64,000 nucleotides of DNA from Nocardioides sp. SLBN-35 (GTDB taxonomy: Bacteria; Actinomycetota; Actinomycetes; Propionibacteriales; Nocardioidaceae): the NCBI RefSeq assembly GCF_006715725.1, contig NZ_VFNU01000001.1:1240001-1304000 (forward strand), written 5' to 3'. Of this stretch, positions 32,788 through 40,937 are shown one piece after another. Each line of letters opens with the position of its first letter. The stretch's first letter is position 1. Under the pieces are notes generated by a model, which saw only the letters and a program-made list of their open reading frames with translations, made no database searches and was not told the DNA's origin. The position numbers and the translations under genes are program-made.

Positions 32788-33353
32788 GCGACCTCCGGGC
32801 CCGGCCCGGTTGGCAGCTCGCCGCGATAGGGGCGGTCGGCTTCGTCGTACTCCTGTGGGGGATCGAGGCCGTCGACGTCGCGGCCTCGCACCGCCTCGAC
32901 GGCTGGGGGATCCGCCCGCGGTCGGGCGAGGGCCTGCTCGGGATCCTCGCGGCGCCGCTGCTGCACGGCGGATGGGGGCACCTCAGTGCGAACACCGTGC
33001 CTGCGCTGGTGCTCGGCTTCCTCACGCTCGCCACCGGCATCGGCCGCGGGCTCGCCGCCACCGCGATCATCTGGCTGCTCGGCGGCCTCGCGGTGTGGCT
33101 GGTCGCGGGCAGCAGCTCGGTGCACCTCGGTGCGTCGGGACTGATCTTCGGGTGGCTGACGTACCTGGTCGTGCAGGGCTTCGTGGACCGCGAGCCGCTC
33201 GAGATCGTGGTCGGGCTCGGCGTGCTGGTCGTGTACGGCGGCGTGCTGTGGGGCGTGCTGCCCGGCACACCCGGCGTGTCCTGGCAGGGGCACCTGTTCG
33301 GTGCGGTGGCGGGCGTGGTGGCGGCCTTCGTCGTACGTGAGCGGTCGGCGTGA
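32784..33353 (+). CDS. Rhomboid-family intramembrane serine protease
   Basis: A 189-residue membrane protein with six predicted helices. HLGASGLIFGWL carries the catalytic Ser (GxSG), WQGHLFGAVAG the catalytic His, and HGGWGHLSANT the conserved His-x4-His/Asn segment. It cleaves membrane-spanning substrates. GTG start overlaps the previous stop. Confidence 0.9.
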   Translation: MSDLRARPGWQLAAIGAVGFVVLLWGIEAVDVAASHRLDGWGIRPRSGEGLLGILAAPLLHGGWGHLSANTVPALVLGFLTLATGIGRGLAATAIIWLLGGLAVWLVAGSSSVHLGASGLIFGWLTYLVVQGFVDREPLEIVVGLGVLVVYGGVLWGVLPGTPGVSWQGHLFGAVAGVVAAFVVRERSA

Positions 33354-33730
33354 AGGCGCTGCGCCTGCCCTGGCTGTGGCTGGGGATCTGGCTGCTGCTG
33401 GTGCTCGCGGTGATCGTCCTCTCGCTGGGCTCGCCGCCGCCGGCGCCGGACGTGCCGGCCAGCGACAAGTGGCAGCACCTCGTGGTCTACGGGCTGCTGT
33501 CCCTGACCGCGGTGCAGCTGTTCCGCCCCGGCCGGCCGCTGCTCGCCGCGGCAGCGGCGTTGGTGCTGCTCGGCATCGGGCTCGAGGTCGCGCAGGGCAC
33601 GCTCACCACCGACCGGATGATGGACTGGCGCGACGCCGTCGCCAACACGATCGGCGTCGGGCTCGGGCTCCTCACCAGCCGGACGCGGCTGCGGGACGCG
33701 CTGCTGGTCGCCGTACCCTCCCGATCGTGA
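33350..33730 (+). CDS. VanZ-family membrane protein
   Basis: A 126-residue protein with three to four helices and the VanZ-like pattern DKWQHLVVYGLLSLTA, GIGLEVAQGTLTTDRMMDWRDAVANTIGVGLG. The family is linked to teicoplanin resistance in VanA clusters, but most members have unknown cell-envelope roles. GTG overlaps the rhomboid stop, and its stop overlaps the next GTG. Confidence 0.85.
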   Translation: MKALRLPWLWLGIWLLLVLAVIVLSLGSPPPAPDVPASDKWQHLVVYGLLSLTAVQLFRPGRPLLAAAAALVLLGIGLEVAQGTLTTDRMMDWRDAVANTIGVGLGLLTSRTRLRDALLVAVPSRS

Positions 33731-34503
33731 CTGCACACGACATCCTGATCGAGCGTGACCGTCCTGGCGTGGTCGAGGTGACCTTCGACCGCCCCGAGCG
33801 GCGCAACGCCTTCACCAAGGCGATGTACGGCGCGATGCGCGAGCTGTGGCTCGAGCTGGCCGAGGACCGGTCGGTGCGGGTCGTCGTACTGCGGGGCGCG
33901 GGCGGCAAGGCGTTCGCCGCCGGCAACGAGATCTCCGACTTCCTCGAGGCCGACGCGGTCGAGTACGAGACCTGGATCCGCGAGATGCTCGAGGGCCTGT
34001 TCGCGCTCCCGCAGGTCACCATCGCCGCCATCGACGGCGTCTGCGTCGGCGGCGGGCTCGCCGTTGCCACGAACTGCGACCTGCGGGTCGCCACCTCGGC
34101 CTCCCGCTTCGGCTACCCGATCGCGCGGACCCTCGGCAATGCCCTGTCCTCGCCGGTCCTCTACCGCTGTGCCGAGGTCTTCGGCGAGTCCCTGACCCGC
34201 GAGATGCTGCTCGCCTCGCGTCTGGTCACCGCCGACCGCGCGTACGCCGCCGGCGCGATCCTCGCGGAGGTCGCCGACCGCGATGAGCTGGATGCCGAGG
34301 TGGCTGCGCTGGTCGACGGGATCCTCCAGGCCTCGCCCGTGACCCTGCGGGTCACCAAGCAGCAGCTGCGCCGCCGTGCCTCGATCACCGAGACCGCGCC
34401 GGCGGACGAGGAGCCGCTGCTGCGCGAGGTCTACGGCGGGCCGGACTTCGCCGAGGGGGTCCGGGCGTTCCTGGCGAAGGAGAAGCCGGCGTTCCGCGGT
34501 TGA
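33727..34503 (+). CDS. Enoyl-CoA hydratase/isomerase family protein
   Basis: A 258-residue crotonase-fold protein. FDRPERRNAFTKAM begins the fold; the oxyanion hole is built by KAFAAGNEISDF and DGVCVGGGLAVATNCD. It hydrates or isomerises an acyl-CoA; the substrate is unknown. GTG overlaps the VanZ stop. The cassette hairpin at 34512 begins 9 nt after its stop and may terminate this operon. Confidence 0.87.
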   Translation: MTAHDILIERDRPGVVEVTFDRPERRNAFTKAMYGAMRELWLELAEDRSVRVVVLRGAGGKAFAAGNEISDFLEADAVEYETWIREMLEGLFALPQVTIAAIDGVCVGGGLAVATNCDLRVATSASRFGYPIARTLGNALSSPVLYRCAEVFGESLTREMLLASRLVTADRAYAAGAILAEVADRDELDAEVAALVDGILQASPVTLRVTKQQLRRRASITETAPADEEPLLREVYGGPDFAEGVRAFLAKEKPAFRG

Positions 34504-34511
34504 GGTCTGGA

Positions 34512-34574
34512 CCGCGCCCCCTACGAATTGGTCGTGATTCTGGGTAGATCGCAACCAATTCGTAGGGGGCGCGG
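34512..34574. repeat. Cassette hairpin C (5' side of nuclease-like gene 2)
   Basis: A perfect 21-bp stem (34512-34532 with 34554-34574) and a 21-nt loop; arm core CGCGCCCCCTACGAATTGGT. It sits between the enoyl-CoA hydratase stop and the nuclease-like gene. Confidence 0.9.
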
Positions 34575-34639
34575 CGACGGTGTGAGGAGCCTGTGGAGAG
34601 AGCCCGGCGCCTGCACGCACGACGGTGCATCCTCGCCCG

Positions 34640-35668
34640 ATGGATCTCCTCCTCACCCGGCCGGGACTGGTGGCGCCGGTGCCGGTCGACCCGTCGGGCC
34701 TGGCCGGCCCGACCCGCGGTCAGGCGCGCGGGCCCCGATGGCGTGCGGCGTCGACGAACCGATTCGTACCGATCGAGGTCGACCCGACACTGGTCGACCA
34801 GCGAATCGTCGAAGCGATCGCGGGGGCGCCGGACCGGGCAGCCGTGACCGGATGGGCCGGCCTGCGGTGGCGCGGAGCCGAGTACTTCGACGGGTACGAC
34901 TCCCGGATGCAACCCCGTCCGGTCCCGATCGCCGTGGGCGACCGCAAGCCGCTGCGCTCGCGGGAGGGAGTCGAGCTGCGCTTCGGCTGGCTCCTCGAGA
35001 ACGACGTCGTCGCGGTCGACGGGCTGCCCGTCACCCGGCCGGAACGCTCGGTGTTCGACGACGTGTGCCGAGCCGGCAGCCTGGAACAGGCCGTGCAGAT
35101 CGTCTCGATGGCCTGCCGCTCCGACATGGTGAGTCTCGATGAGCTGCTCTCCTACCGATGCCTGCTCGGCAGTCGGCAGTTCACAGCACGCTTCACCGAC
35201 GCGATCGCCTTGTCCGACGAGAATCTGTGGTCGCCCCTCGAGGCGACCATGTTGCTGCTCTGGGTGGGGCGCGGATTCCGGCGGCCGTTGTGCAACCGGC
35301 CGATCTTCGACCTCGCTGGCAACCACGTGGTGACGCCCGACCTGTTCGACCCGATCGCGGGTGTTGCCGGGGAGTACGACGGAGTGGTCCACAGCCGGTT
35401 GAGGGTCCAGCGTCGCGACGTCGACCGAGACGCCTGCTACCGCGACCTCGACCTCGAGGTGGTGACCATGGTGTCGGACGACCTGCGGGACACGAGCTCC
35501 TTCGAGCGGCGACTCGCGTCGGCGTACCGACGGGTGGCGGAGCGGCCGCGGCGCCGGGACTGGACCATCGACCTCCCTGACGGCTGGATCGACACCTCGA
35601 CGGTGTCAGCACGCCGAGCGTTGACGGAGGCGGATCGGCGGCGCTTGTCTGCTCGGCGCCTCGGCTGA
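34640..35668 (+). CDS. Nuclease-like protein (AbiEi-type N-terminus, PD-(D/E)XK/DUF559-like core), cassette 2
   Basis: A 342-residue homologue of the gene at 11638-12672, aligning end to end: VAPVPVDPSGLAGPTRGQ, DQRIVEAI, AVTGWAGLRWRGAEYFDGY, LCNRPIFDLAGNHVVTPDL and GVAGEYDGVVH. The PDLFD...GEYDG pattern resembles the Asp/Glu-x-Asp core of Vsr/DUF559 nucleases, without a clear lysine. The final WTIDLPDGWIDTSTVSAR strand also matches. No toxin or methyltransferase partner is adjacent. ATG 34640 is chosen by the shared MDL start; GTG 34625 is possible. Palindromes of one type flank the gene, different from those of cassette 1. Confidence 0.7.
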   Translation: MDLLLTRPGLVAPVPVDPSGLAGPTRGQARGPRWRAASTNRFVPIEVDPTLVDQRIVEAIAGAPDRAAVTGWAGLRWRGAEYFDGYDSRMQPRPVPIAVGDRKPLRSREGVELRFGWLLENDVVAVDGLPVTRPERSVFDDVCRAGSLEQAVQIVSMACRSDMVSLDELLSYRCLLGSRQFTARFTDAIALSDENLWSPLEATMLLLWVGRGFRRPLCNRPIFDLAGNHVVTPDLFDPIAGVAGEYDGVVHSRLRVQRRDVDRDACYRDLDLEVVTMVSDDLRDTSSFERRLASAYRRVAERPRRRDWTIDLPDGWIDTSTVSARRALTEADRRRLSARRLG

Positions 35669-35671
35669 ACT

Positions 35672-35730
35672 GCGCCCCCTACGTTCTGGTCGCGAAATCG
35701 CCCTGATGGCGACCAATTCGTAGGGGGTGC
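35672..35730. repeat. Cassette hairpin D (3' side of nuclease-like gene 2)
   Basis: Arms at 35672-35693 (GCGCCCCCTACGTTCTGGTC, then GC) and 35709-35730 (GCGACCAATTCGTAGGGGGT, then GC) form a 22-bp stem with a three-base mismatch (TTC against AAT). It fills exactly the space between the stop of the nuclease-like gene and the stop of the convergent luciferase-like gene. Confidence 0.88.
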
Positions 35731-35732
35731 CG

Positions 35733-36743
35733 TCAACCCAGCGACCCGGCCAGCGCGGCGACCTGGTCGGCCGGCGGGTCGTAGCCCGGGAAGTAGCAGC
35801 ACACGCGCTCGACGCCGGGGACGTCGCCGAAGCGGCGGTGGAGCTCGGCGGCGCACTCCTCCGGTGTGCCGGCGACGGCGAGGGTGGCGAGCATGGTGTC
35901 GTCGACGAGCGCGGTCATGGTGGCCACGTCGCCGGTCTTGGAGAGGCGGTTGAGCTCGGGTTGGAGGTCGCCCCATCCTTCGACCTCGAGGACGGGGCGG
36001 TACGCCGGCGTGGAGCCGTAGAACGCGAGCAGGGATCGGACGCCCGCTCGTGCGGCCATCACCTCGGCCTCCGTGCGGCCCATCGCCACGATGGCCTGGG
36101 GGTGCACGGCGAGGTCCGTGGCGGACCGGCCGGCGAGCGAGAGGCCGGCGGCGACGGCGGGCAGGGTGCGCTCGCGGAAGTGGCGGTGGCTGTGGAAGGG
36201 CATGACCAGCAGGCCGTCGGCGACCTCGGCGGCGGTGCGGGTCATCAGCGGGCCGAGGGCGCCGAGGAGGACCGGTGGGGGACCGTAGGGGTTCGGGCCG
36301 GGGACGAAGGTCGGCGGCATCAGCGTGTGGGTGGTGTGCTCGCCGCGGAAGTCGAGCCGCTCTCCGCTCTGCCAGGAATGCAGGATCGCCTTGACCGCAC
36401 CGACGATCTCGCGCATCCGCGCGGCGGGCGGCGACCAGCGGGCGCCGTACCTCTTCTCGATGTGGGGCTGGATCTGTGAGCCCAGGCCGAGCCGGAAGCG
36501 GCCTCCCGACATCAGCTGCAGGTCCCACGCGGTGTGCGCCAGGTGCATCGGGGAGCGCGGCATCGCGATCGCGACGTTGGTCATCAGGTCGGCGTCGACC
36601 TGCCCGGCCACCGCGGCGAGGGGGAGGAAGACGTCGTGCGGCCCCTCGAACGTGAACAGGCCGGCGGCGCCGGCGTCCACCAGCTCGCGGGCGCGGGACC
36701 GCACCCGGTCGGGAGGGGCGTCGAGCTGCAGGTCGAGGAGCAC
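35733..36743 (-). CDS. LLM-class F420-dependent oxidoreductase (TIGR03617-like)
   Basis: A 336-residue luciferase-like TIM barrel. FTFEGPHDVFLPLA, RSPMHLAHTAWDLQLMSGGRF, LGLGSQIQPHIEKRY and DFRGEHTTHTLM match the MSMEG_2256-type F420 oxidoreductases. It presumably uses F420 or FMN for hydride transfer; the substrate is unknown. GTG at 36743 begins MLLDLQLDAPPDR. Confidence 0.85.
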   Translation of the reverse strand: MLLDLQLDAPPDRVRSRARELVDAGAAGLFTFEGPHDVFLPLAAVAGQVDADLMTNVAIAMPRSPMHLAHTAWDLQLMSGGRFRLGLGSQIQPHIEKRYGARWSPPAARMREIVGAVKAILHSWQSGERLDFRGEHTTHTLMPPTFVPGPNPYGPPPVLLGALGPLMTRTAAEVADGLLVMPFHSHRHFRERTLPAVAAGLSLAGRSATDLAVHPQAIVAMGRTEAEVMAARAGVRSLLAFYGSTPAYRPVLEVEGWGDLQPELNRLSKTGDVATMTALVDDTMLATLAVAGTPEECAAELHRRFGDVPGVERVCCYFPGYDPPADQVAALAGSLG

Positions 36744-36775
36744 GCGGCCATTCAAGCGTGCGGCGGTGATCCGCG

Positions 36776-37198
36776 TCAGCCGGTGTTGACGATGTAGACG
36801 TCGCAGCTCGCGTGGTGCGCGACGGCGGCGGCCACGCTGCCCAGCACCCGGGCGATGCCCTGCACCCGACGGTTGCCGACCACGATGAGGGACGCGTCGA
36901 GGCGCTCCGCCTCCGCCAGGAGCACGTCGGCCGGTCGGCCGTGCACGCCCGCGCTGGTGACCTGGGGGACGACCTCGGCGAGCCGGGAGGCCGTCCGGGC
37001 GGCGATGTCGGCGCTCTCGGCGGAGATCGAGACCGCGTGGGTGCCCTCGCCGTCGGTGATCTCGGCCGACTGCTCGCGAACGAAGCCGCACACGACGTGC
37101 AGGCCGGCGCCGGTCGCGGCGGCGAGCCGGGCCGCGGTGTCGGCCGCGCGCTCGGCGCGCTCGTTGCCGTCGACTCCGACGACGATCAGCTCGGGCAT
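36776..37198 (-). CDS. Universal stress protein
   Basis: A 140-residue UspA-fold protein. ELIVVGVDGNERAE begins it, and VVGNRRVQGIARVLGSVAAAVAHHASCDVYIV carries the ATP-binding G-x2-G-x9-G(S) motif. It overlaps the korB 3' end by 13 nt, so it is co-transcribed with korAB and may link to anaerobic or redox stress. Confidence 0.9.
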   Translation of the reverse strand: MPELIVVGVDGNERAERAADTAARLAAATGAGLHVVCGFVREQSAEITDGEGTHAVSISAESADIAARTASRLAEVVPQVTSAGVHGRPADVLLAEAERLDASLIVVGNRRVQGIARVLGSVAAAVAHHASCDVYIVNTG

Positions 37199-38193
37199 GG
37201 TTCCTCCTGGGAATCGGTGGGGTCGGTCGGGTCGGGTGTGGCGGACGGGCCGGGAACGGTCCAGGTGTCGCCGCTGTCGAGCAGGTCCTGCAGCCTGCCC
37301 CGGCCGTGGGCGGTGACGGCGTCGGCGAGCTGGGACCGGGTCAGGTCGTCGTACGTCGGGCGCTCGACCTGGCGGAAGACGCCGATCGGCACCGCCTCGG
37401 CCTCGTCCATGCGGGACAGCGCGAACTGGCGAGTGGGGCTGACCTCCGTGGGGTCGTGCTGCCAGGTCCGGCCCTCGACGGTGACCTCGAGTCCCGGCTC
37501 GAGGCGGACCAGCCGCTGCGCGGCCTGGGGGCCCTTGAGGCCCTCGAACGCGCCGTCGTTGAAGATCGGGCAGTTCTGGTAGATCTCGACGAGGCTGGTG
37601 CCGCGGTGGGCGGCTGCGGCGGCGAGGACGGTGGTGAGGTGCTTGCGGTCGGAGTCGATGGTGCGGGCCACGAAGGTGGCTTCGGCGCCGAGGGCGAGCG
37701 AGACCGGGTTGAAGGGGTGGTCGAGGGAGCCGACGGGGGTGGACTTGGTGACCTTGCCGACTTCGCTGGTGGGGGAGTACTGGCCCTTGGTGAGGCCGTA
37801 GATGCGGTTGTTGAACAGCAGGATCGTCATGTTGACGTTGCGGCGCAGGGCGTGGATGAGGTGGTTGCCGCCGATGGAGAGTGCGTCGCCGTCGCCGGTG
37901 ACGACCCAGACCGAGAGGTCTTCGCGGGCGGTGGCGATGCCGGTCGCGATGGAGGGTGCGCGGCCGTGGATCGAGTGCATGCCGTAGGTGTCGAGGTAGT
38001 AGGGGAAGCGCGAGCTGCAGCCGATGCCGGAGACGAAGACGATGTTCTCGCGGCGTAGTCCGAGGTCGGGCAGGAAGGACTGGACGGCCTTGAGGACGGC
38101 GTAGTCGCCGCAGCCGGGGCACCAGCGGACCTCCTGGTCGCTGGAGAAGTCCTTCGCGGTCAGGGTCGGGGCGGGCAGGTCGACGGTCGTCAT
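37186..38193 (-). CDS. korB: 2-oxoacid:ferredoxin oxidoreductase subunit beta
   Basis: A 335-residue TPP-binding subunit. WCPGCGDYAVL supplies Cys of the 4Fe-4S cluster; GDGDALSIGGNH and NNRIYGLTKGQ form the TPP/Mg site. With KorA it oxidatively decarboxylates 2-oxoglutarate (or a related 2-oxoacid) to an acyl-CoA and reduced ferredoxin. The C-terminal tail is Pro/Asp/Thr-rich. ATG overlaps the korA stop (ATGA). Confidence 0.93.
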   Translation of the reverse strand: MTTVDLPAPTLTAKDFSSDQEVRWCPGCGDYAVLKAVQSFLPDLGLRRENIVFVSGIGCSSRFPYYLDTYGMHSIHGRAPSIATGIATAREDLSVWVVTGDGDALSIGGNHLIHALRRNVNMTILLFNNRIYGLTKGQYSPTSEVGKVTKSTPVGSLDHPFNPVSLALGAEATFVARTIDSDRKHLTTVLAAAAAHRGTSLVEIYQNCPIFNDGAFEGLKGPQAAQRLVRLEPGLEVTVEGRTWQHDPTEVSPTRQFALSRMDEAEAVPIGVFRQVERPTYDDLTRSQLADAVTAHGRGRLQDLLDSGDTWTVPGPSATPDPTDPTDSQEEPCPS

Positions 38194-40079
38194 GCGGTCG
38201 GCTCCGGGGTGTCGGTGACGTGGGCGAGCAGCTCCACGGACAGCGCCTCGGCGCCGAACGGGAGGCCGCGCACCGTCGTGATCGGGCGGACGTCGACGAG
38301 GTACTCGGCGCGCAGCAACCGGCTCAGCTGGCCGAGGTTCATCTCCGGGCAGACCACGCGGTCGTAGCGGCGCAGGATCTCGCCGAGGTCGTTGGGGAAC
38401 GGGTTGAGGTGGCGAAGGTGCACCTGCGCGACCCGGTGGCCGGCAGCGCGGACCCGGCGGCAGGCCGCACCGATCGGACCGTACGTCGACCCCCAGCCGA
38501 TCACCAGGACCTCGGCCGCGCCGGACGGGTCGTCGACCTCGAGCGGCGGCAGGGAGTCGGCGATCCGCTGCACCTTCGCCTGCCGCAGTCGCACCATCCG
38601 GTCGTGGTTGTCCGGGTCGTAGGAGATGTTCCCGTGGCCGGTCTCGACGGTGCCCGCCTTCTCCAGCCCGCCGATGCGGTGCTCGAGCCCGGGAGTGCCT
38701 GGGACCGCCCACGGTCGGGCGAGGGTCTCCTCGTCGCGCAGGTAGGGCCAGAAGTCGGCCGTACCGTCGCCCCTGTCGTGGTTCGGCTCGGTCGCGAAGC
38801 CCGGCTCGATCGGTGGCAGGCTCGCGACGTCGGGGATCGCCCAGGGCTCCGACCCGTTCGCGAGGTAGCCGTCGGACAGCAGCATCACCGGGGTGCGGTA
38901 GGTGATCGCGATCCGGGCGGCCTCGATCGCGGCGGCGAAGCAGTCGGTCGGCGACTGGGCCGCGATCACCGGCATCGGCGACTCGCCGTTGCGCCCGTGC
39001 AGCGCCTGGAGCAGGTCGGACTGCTCGGTCTTGGTCGGCAGGCCGGTCGACGGGCCGCCGCGCTGCACGTCCACCACGACGAGGGGCAGCTCGGTCATCA
39101 CCGCCAGGCCCATCGCCTCCGACTTCAGCGCCACTCCCGGCCCCGAGGTCGCGGTCACGCCGAGGGTCCCGGCGAAGGAGGCGCCGACGGCGGCGCCGAT
39201 CGCGGCGATCTCGTCCTCGGCCTGGAAGGTGGCGATGCCGAAGCTCTTGTGCTTCGACAGCTCGTGGAGGATGTCGGAGGCCGGGGTGATCGGGTACGCG
39301 CCGAGCAGGACCGGGAGTCCGCTCAGCTCGCCGGCAGCCACGAGGCCGTACGACAGTGCCGTGTTGCCCGTGATGTTGCGGTAGCGACCGGCCGCGACAG
39401 GAGCCGGCTTCACGACGTACGACACGGCGAAGGCCTCGGTCGTCTCGCCGAAGTTCCACCCCGCCCGCAGGGCCGCGACGTTCGCGTCACGGATGGTCGG
39501 CCTGCCCGCGAACTTCGCCGCGAGGTGCTCCTCGCTGCCGGCGACGTCGCGCCCGTAGAGCCAGGAGACCAGGCCCAGGGCGAACATGTTCTTCGACCGG
39601 GCGGCGTCCTTGCGCGAGAGGCCGAACTCCTTGACGGCCTCGACCGACATGCCGGTGAGGTCGAGCGCGTGCACCGCGAACTCGGCCAGGGAGCCGTCGT
39701 CGAGCGGGCTGGCGTCGTAGCCGACCTTGTCGAGGTTGCGCCTGGTGAAGTCGTGGGTGTCGACGATGATCGTCGCTCCCCGCGGCAGGTCGCCCAGGTT
39801 GGCCCTGAGGGCCGCCGGGTTCATCGCCACCAGGACGTCCGGCCGGTCTCCGGGCGTGAGGATGTCGTAGTTGGCGAAGTGCAGCTGGAAGCTGCTGACG
39901 CCCGGGATCGTGCCCTGCGGCGCACGGATCTCCGCTGGGAAGTTCGGCAGTGTCGAGAGGTCGTTGCCGAAGACCGCGGCCTCCTGGGTGAAGCGGTCGC
40001 CGGTCAGCTGCATGCCGTCGCCGGAGTCGCCCGCGAAGCGGATGACGACGCGATCGAGCTCGGTCACGGTGGAGGCCAC
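38190..40079 (-). CDS. korA: 2-oxoacid:ferredoxin oxidoreductase subunit alpha (gamma-alpha fusion)
   Basis: A 629-residue subunit. The N-terminal gamma domain (RFAGDSGDGMQLTGDRFT, about residues 10-190) is followed by the alpha domain with LLGAYPITPASDILHEL, SGPGVALKSEAMGLA and the transketolase-C-like end. This matches the two-subunit actinobacterial Kor of the TCA cycle. GTG start at 40079 has AGGAG 4 nt upstream. It is divergent from an SDR gene across an AT-rich operator-like region, so it may be induced with the catabolic cluster. Confidence 0.93.
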   Translation of the reverse strand: MASTVTELDRVVIRFAGDSGDGMQLTGDRFTQEAAVFGNDLSTLPNFPAEIRAPQGTIPGVSSFQLHFANYDILTPGDRPDVLVAMNPAALRANLGDLPRGATIIVDTHDFTRRNLDKVGYDASPLDDGSLAEFAVHALDLTGMSVEAVKEFGLSRKDAARSKNMFALGLVSWLYGRDVAGSEEHLAAKFAGRPTIRDANVAALRAGWNFGETTEAFAVSYVVKPAPVAAGRYRNITGNTALSYGLVAAGELSGLPVLLGAYPITPASDILHELSKHKSFGIATFQAEDEIAAIGAAVGASFAGTLGVTATSGPGVALKSEAMGLAVMTELPLVVVDVQRGGPSTGLPTKTEQSDLLQALHGRNGESPMPVIAAQSPTDCFAAAIEAARIAITYRTPVMLLSDGYLANGSEPWAIPDVASLPPIEPGFATEPNHDRGDGTADFWPYLRDEETLARPWAVPGTPGLEHRIGGLEKAGTVETGHGNISYDPDNHDRMVRLRQAKVQRIADSLPPLEVDDPSGAAEVLVIGWGSTYGPIGAACRRVRAAGHRVAQVHLRHLNPFPNDLGEILRRYDRVVCPEMNLGQLSRLLRAEYLVDVRPITTVRGLPFGAEALSVELLAHVTDTPEPTA

Positions 40080-40094
40080 GGTGCTCCTATCTCT

Positions 40095-40116
40095 GATAAT
40101 GATTCCAATGTAATGT
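40095..40116. promoter_or_regulatory. AT-rich operator candidate, box type 1 (korA/SDR)
   Basis: GATAATGA-N7-GTAATGT in the 73-bp divergent gap. A similar arrangement, GATAATGA-N8-GTATTGT, occurs on the minus strand at 52599-52621. Confidence 0.45.
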
Positions 40117-40152
40117 GGCGGTTTGGAGAGTGTCAATCGAGGAGGAGCCCCC

Positions 40153-40926
40153 ATGCAGCACAGCCCGTCGGTCGCCCTGGTCACCGGAGGTGCGCGCGGC
40201 ATCGGAGCCGCCCTCGCCGAGCAGGTCGTCGCCCGCGGTGGCCAGGTCGTGGTGGCCGACCTGGACGAGCGCGCGGGACTCGCGCTGGTCGAGCGGCTGC
40301 GCGGCGGGGCCCGGTTCGTCCGGTGCGACGTGACCGACGAGGGCCAGGTCGCGGCGGCGGTCGACACCGCCGCCGCGCTCGGTCCGGTGGACGCGGTCTT
40401 CGCCAATGCGGGCGTCGTCGGCGTGACCGGCAGGATCGAGGACACGACCCTCGCCGACTTCCGCCGTACGACGGACCTGCTGCTCGCCAGCGTCTTCCTC
40501 ACCGTGAAGCACGCCGTCCGGGTGATGCGGCCTCGTGGGCGCGGCGCGATCGTGTGCACCGCGAGCGTGGCAAGCGTCCGCGGAGGCCTCGGGCCGCACG
40601 CCTACACCGCCGCGAAGCACGCCGTGAAGGGCCTGGTCGAGTCGGTCGCGGTCGAGGTCGCGCCGTACGGCCTGCGGATCAACGCGGTCGCACCCGGCGG
40701 GACCGTCAGCTCGCTGTCCGCCGGCCTGATGGGCGACGTCGACGACCTCGCCACGCCCTACCGGCGGCTGGCGGCGGCCTCCTCCAGCGGCGTGCCGACC
40801 ACGGCGGCCGACGTCGCCGACGCGGCGCTCTTCCTCGCCGACGCGGCCCGGGTCAACGGTGCCTGCCTGGTCGTCGACGGTGGCGACGACGTGCTGGCGA
40901 GCAAGGGGCGGTCGTACTACGGCTGA
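40153..40926 (+). CDS. SDR-family oxidoreductase
   Basis: A 257-residue short-chain dehydrogenase. TGGARGIG binds NAD(P), NAGVVG follows beta-4, and the catalytic set appears as TASVAS (Ser) and AYTAAKHA (Tyr-x3-Lys). It oxidises an alcohol or reduces a ketone in the catabolic cluster. ATG at 40153 with strong GGAGGA. Divergent from korA and convergent with the FMN oxidoreductase. Confidence 0.88.
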   Translation: MQHSPSVALVTGGARGIGAALAEQVVARGGQVVVADLDERAGLALVERLRGGARFVRCDVTDEGQVAAAVDTAAALGPVDAVFANAGVVGVTGRIEDTTLADFRRTTDLLLASVFLTVKHAVRVMRPRGRGAIVCTASVASVRGGLGPHAYTAAKHAVKGLVESVAVEVAPYGLRINAVAPGGTVSSLSAGLMGDVDDLATPYRRLAAASSSGVPTTAADVADAALFLADAARVNGACLVVDGGDDVLASKGRSYYG

Positions 40927-40937
40927 CGGTCAGGCGG

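Noticed and set aside
36776..38122. A 448-residue minus-strand protein ending in the universal stress domain
   Set aside because: The first 300 residues are an Arg/Pro/His-rich shadow of korB; only the last 140 residues form a real protein.
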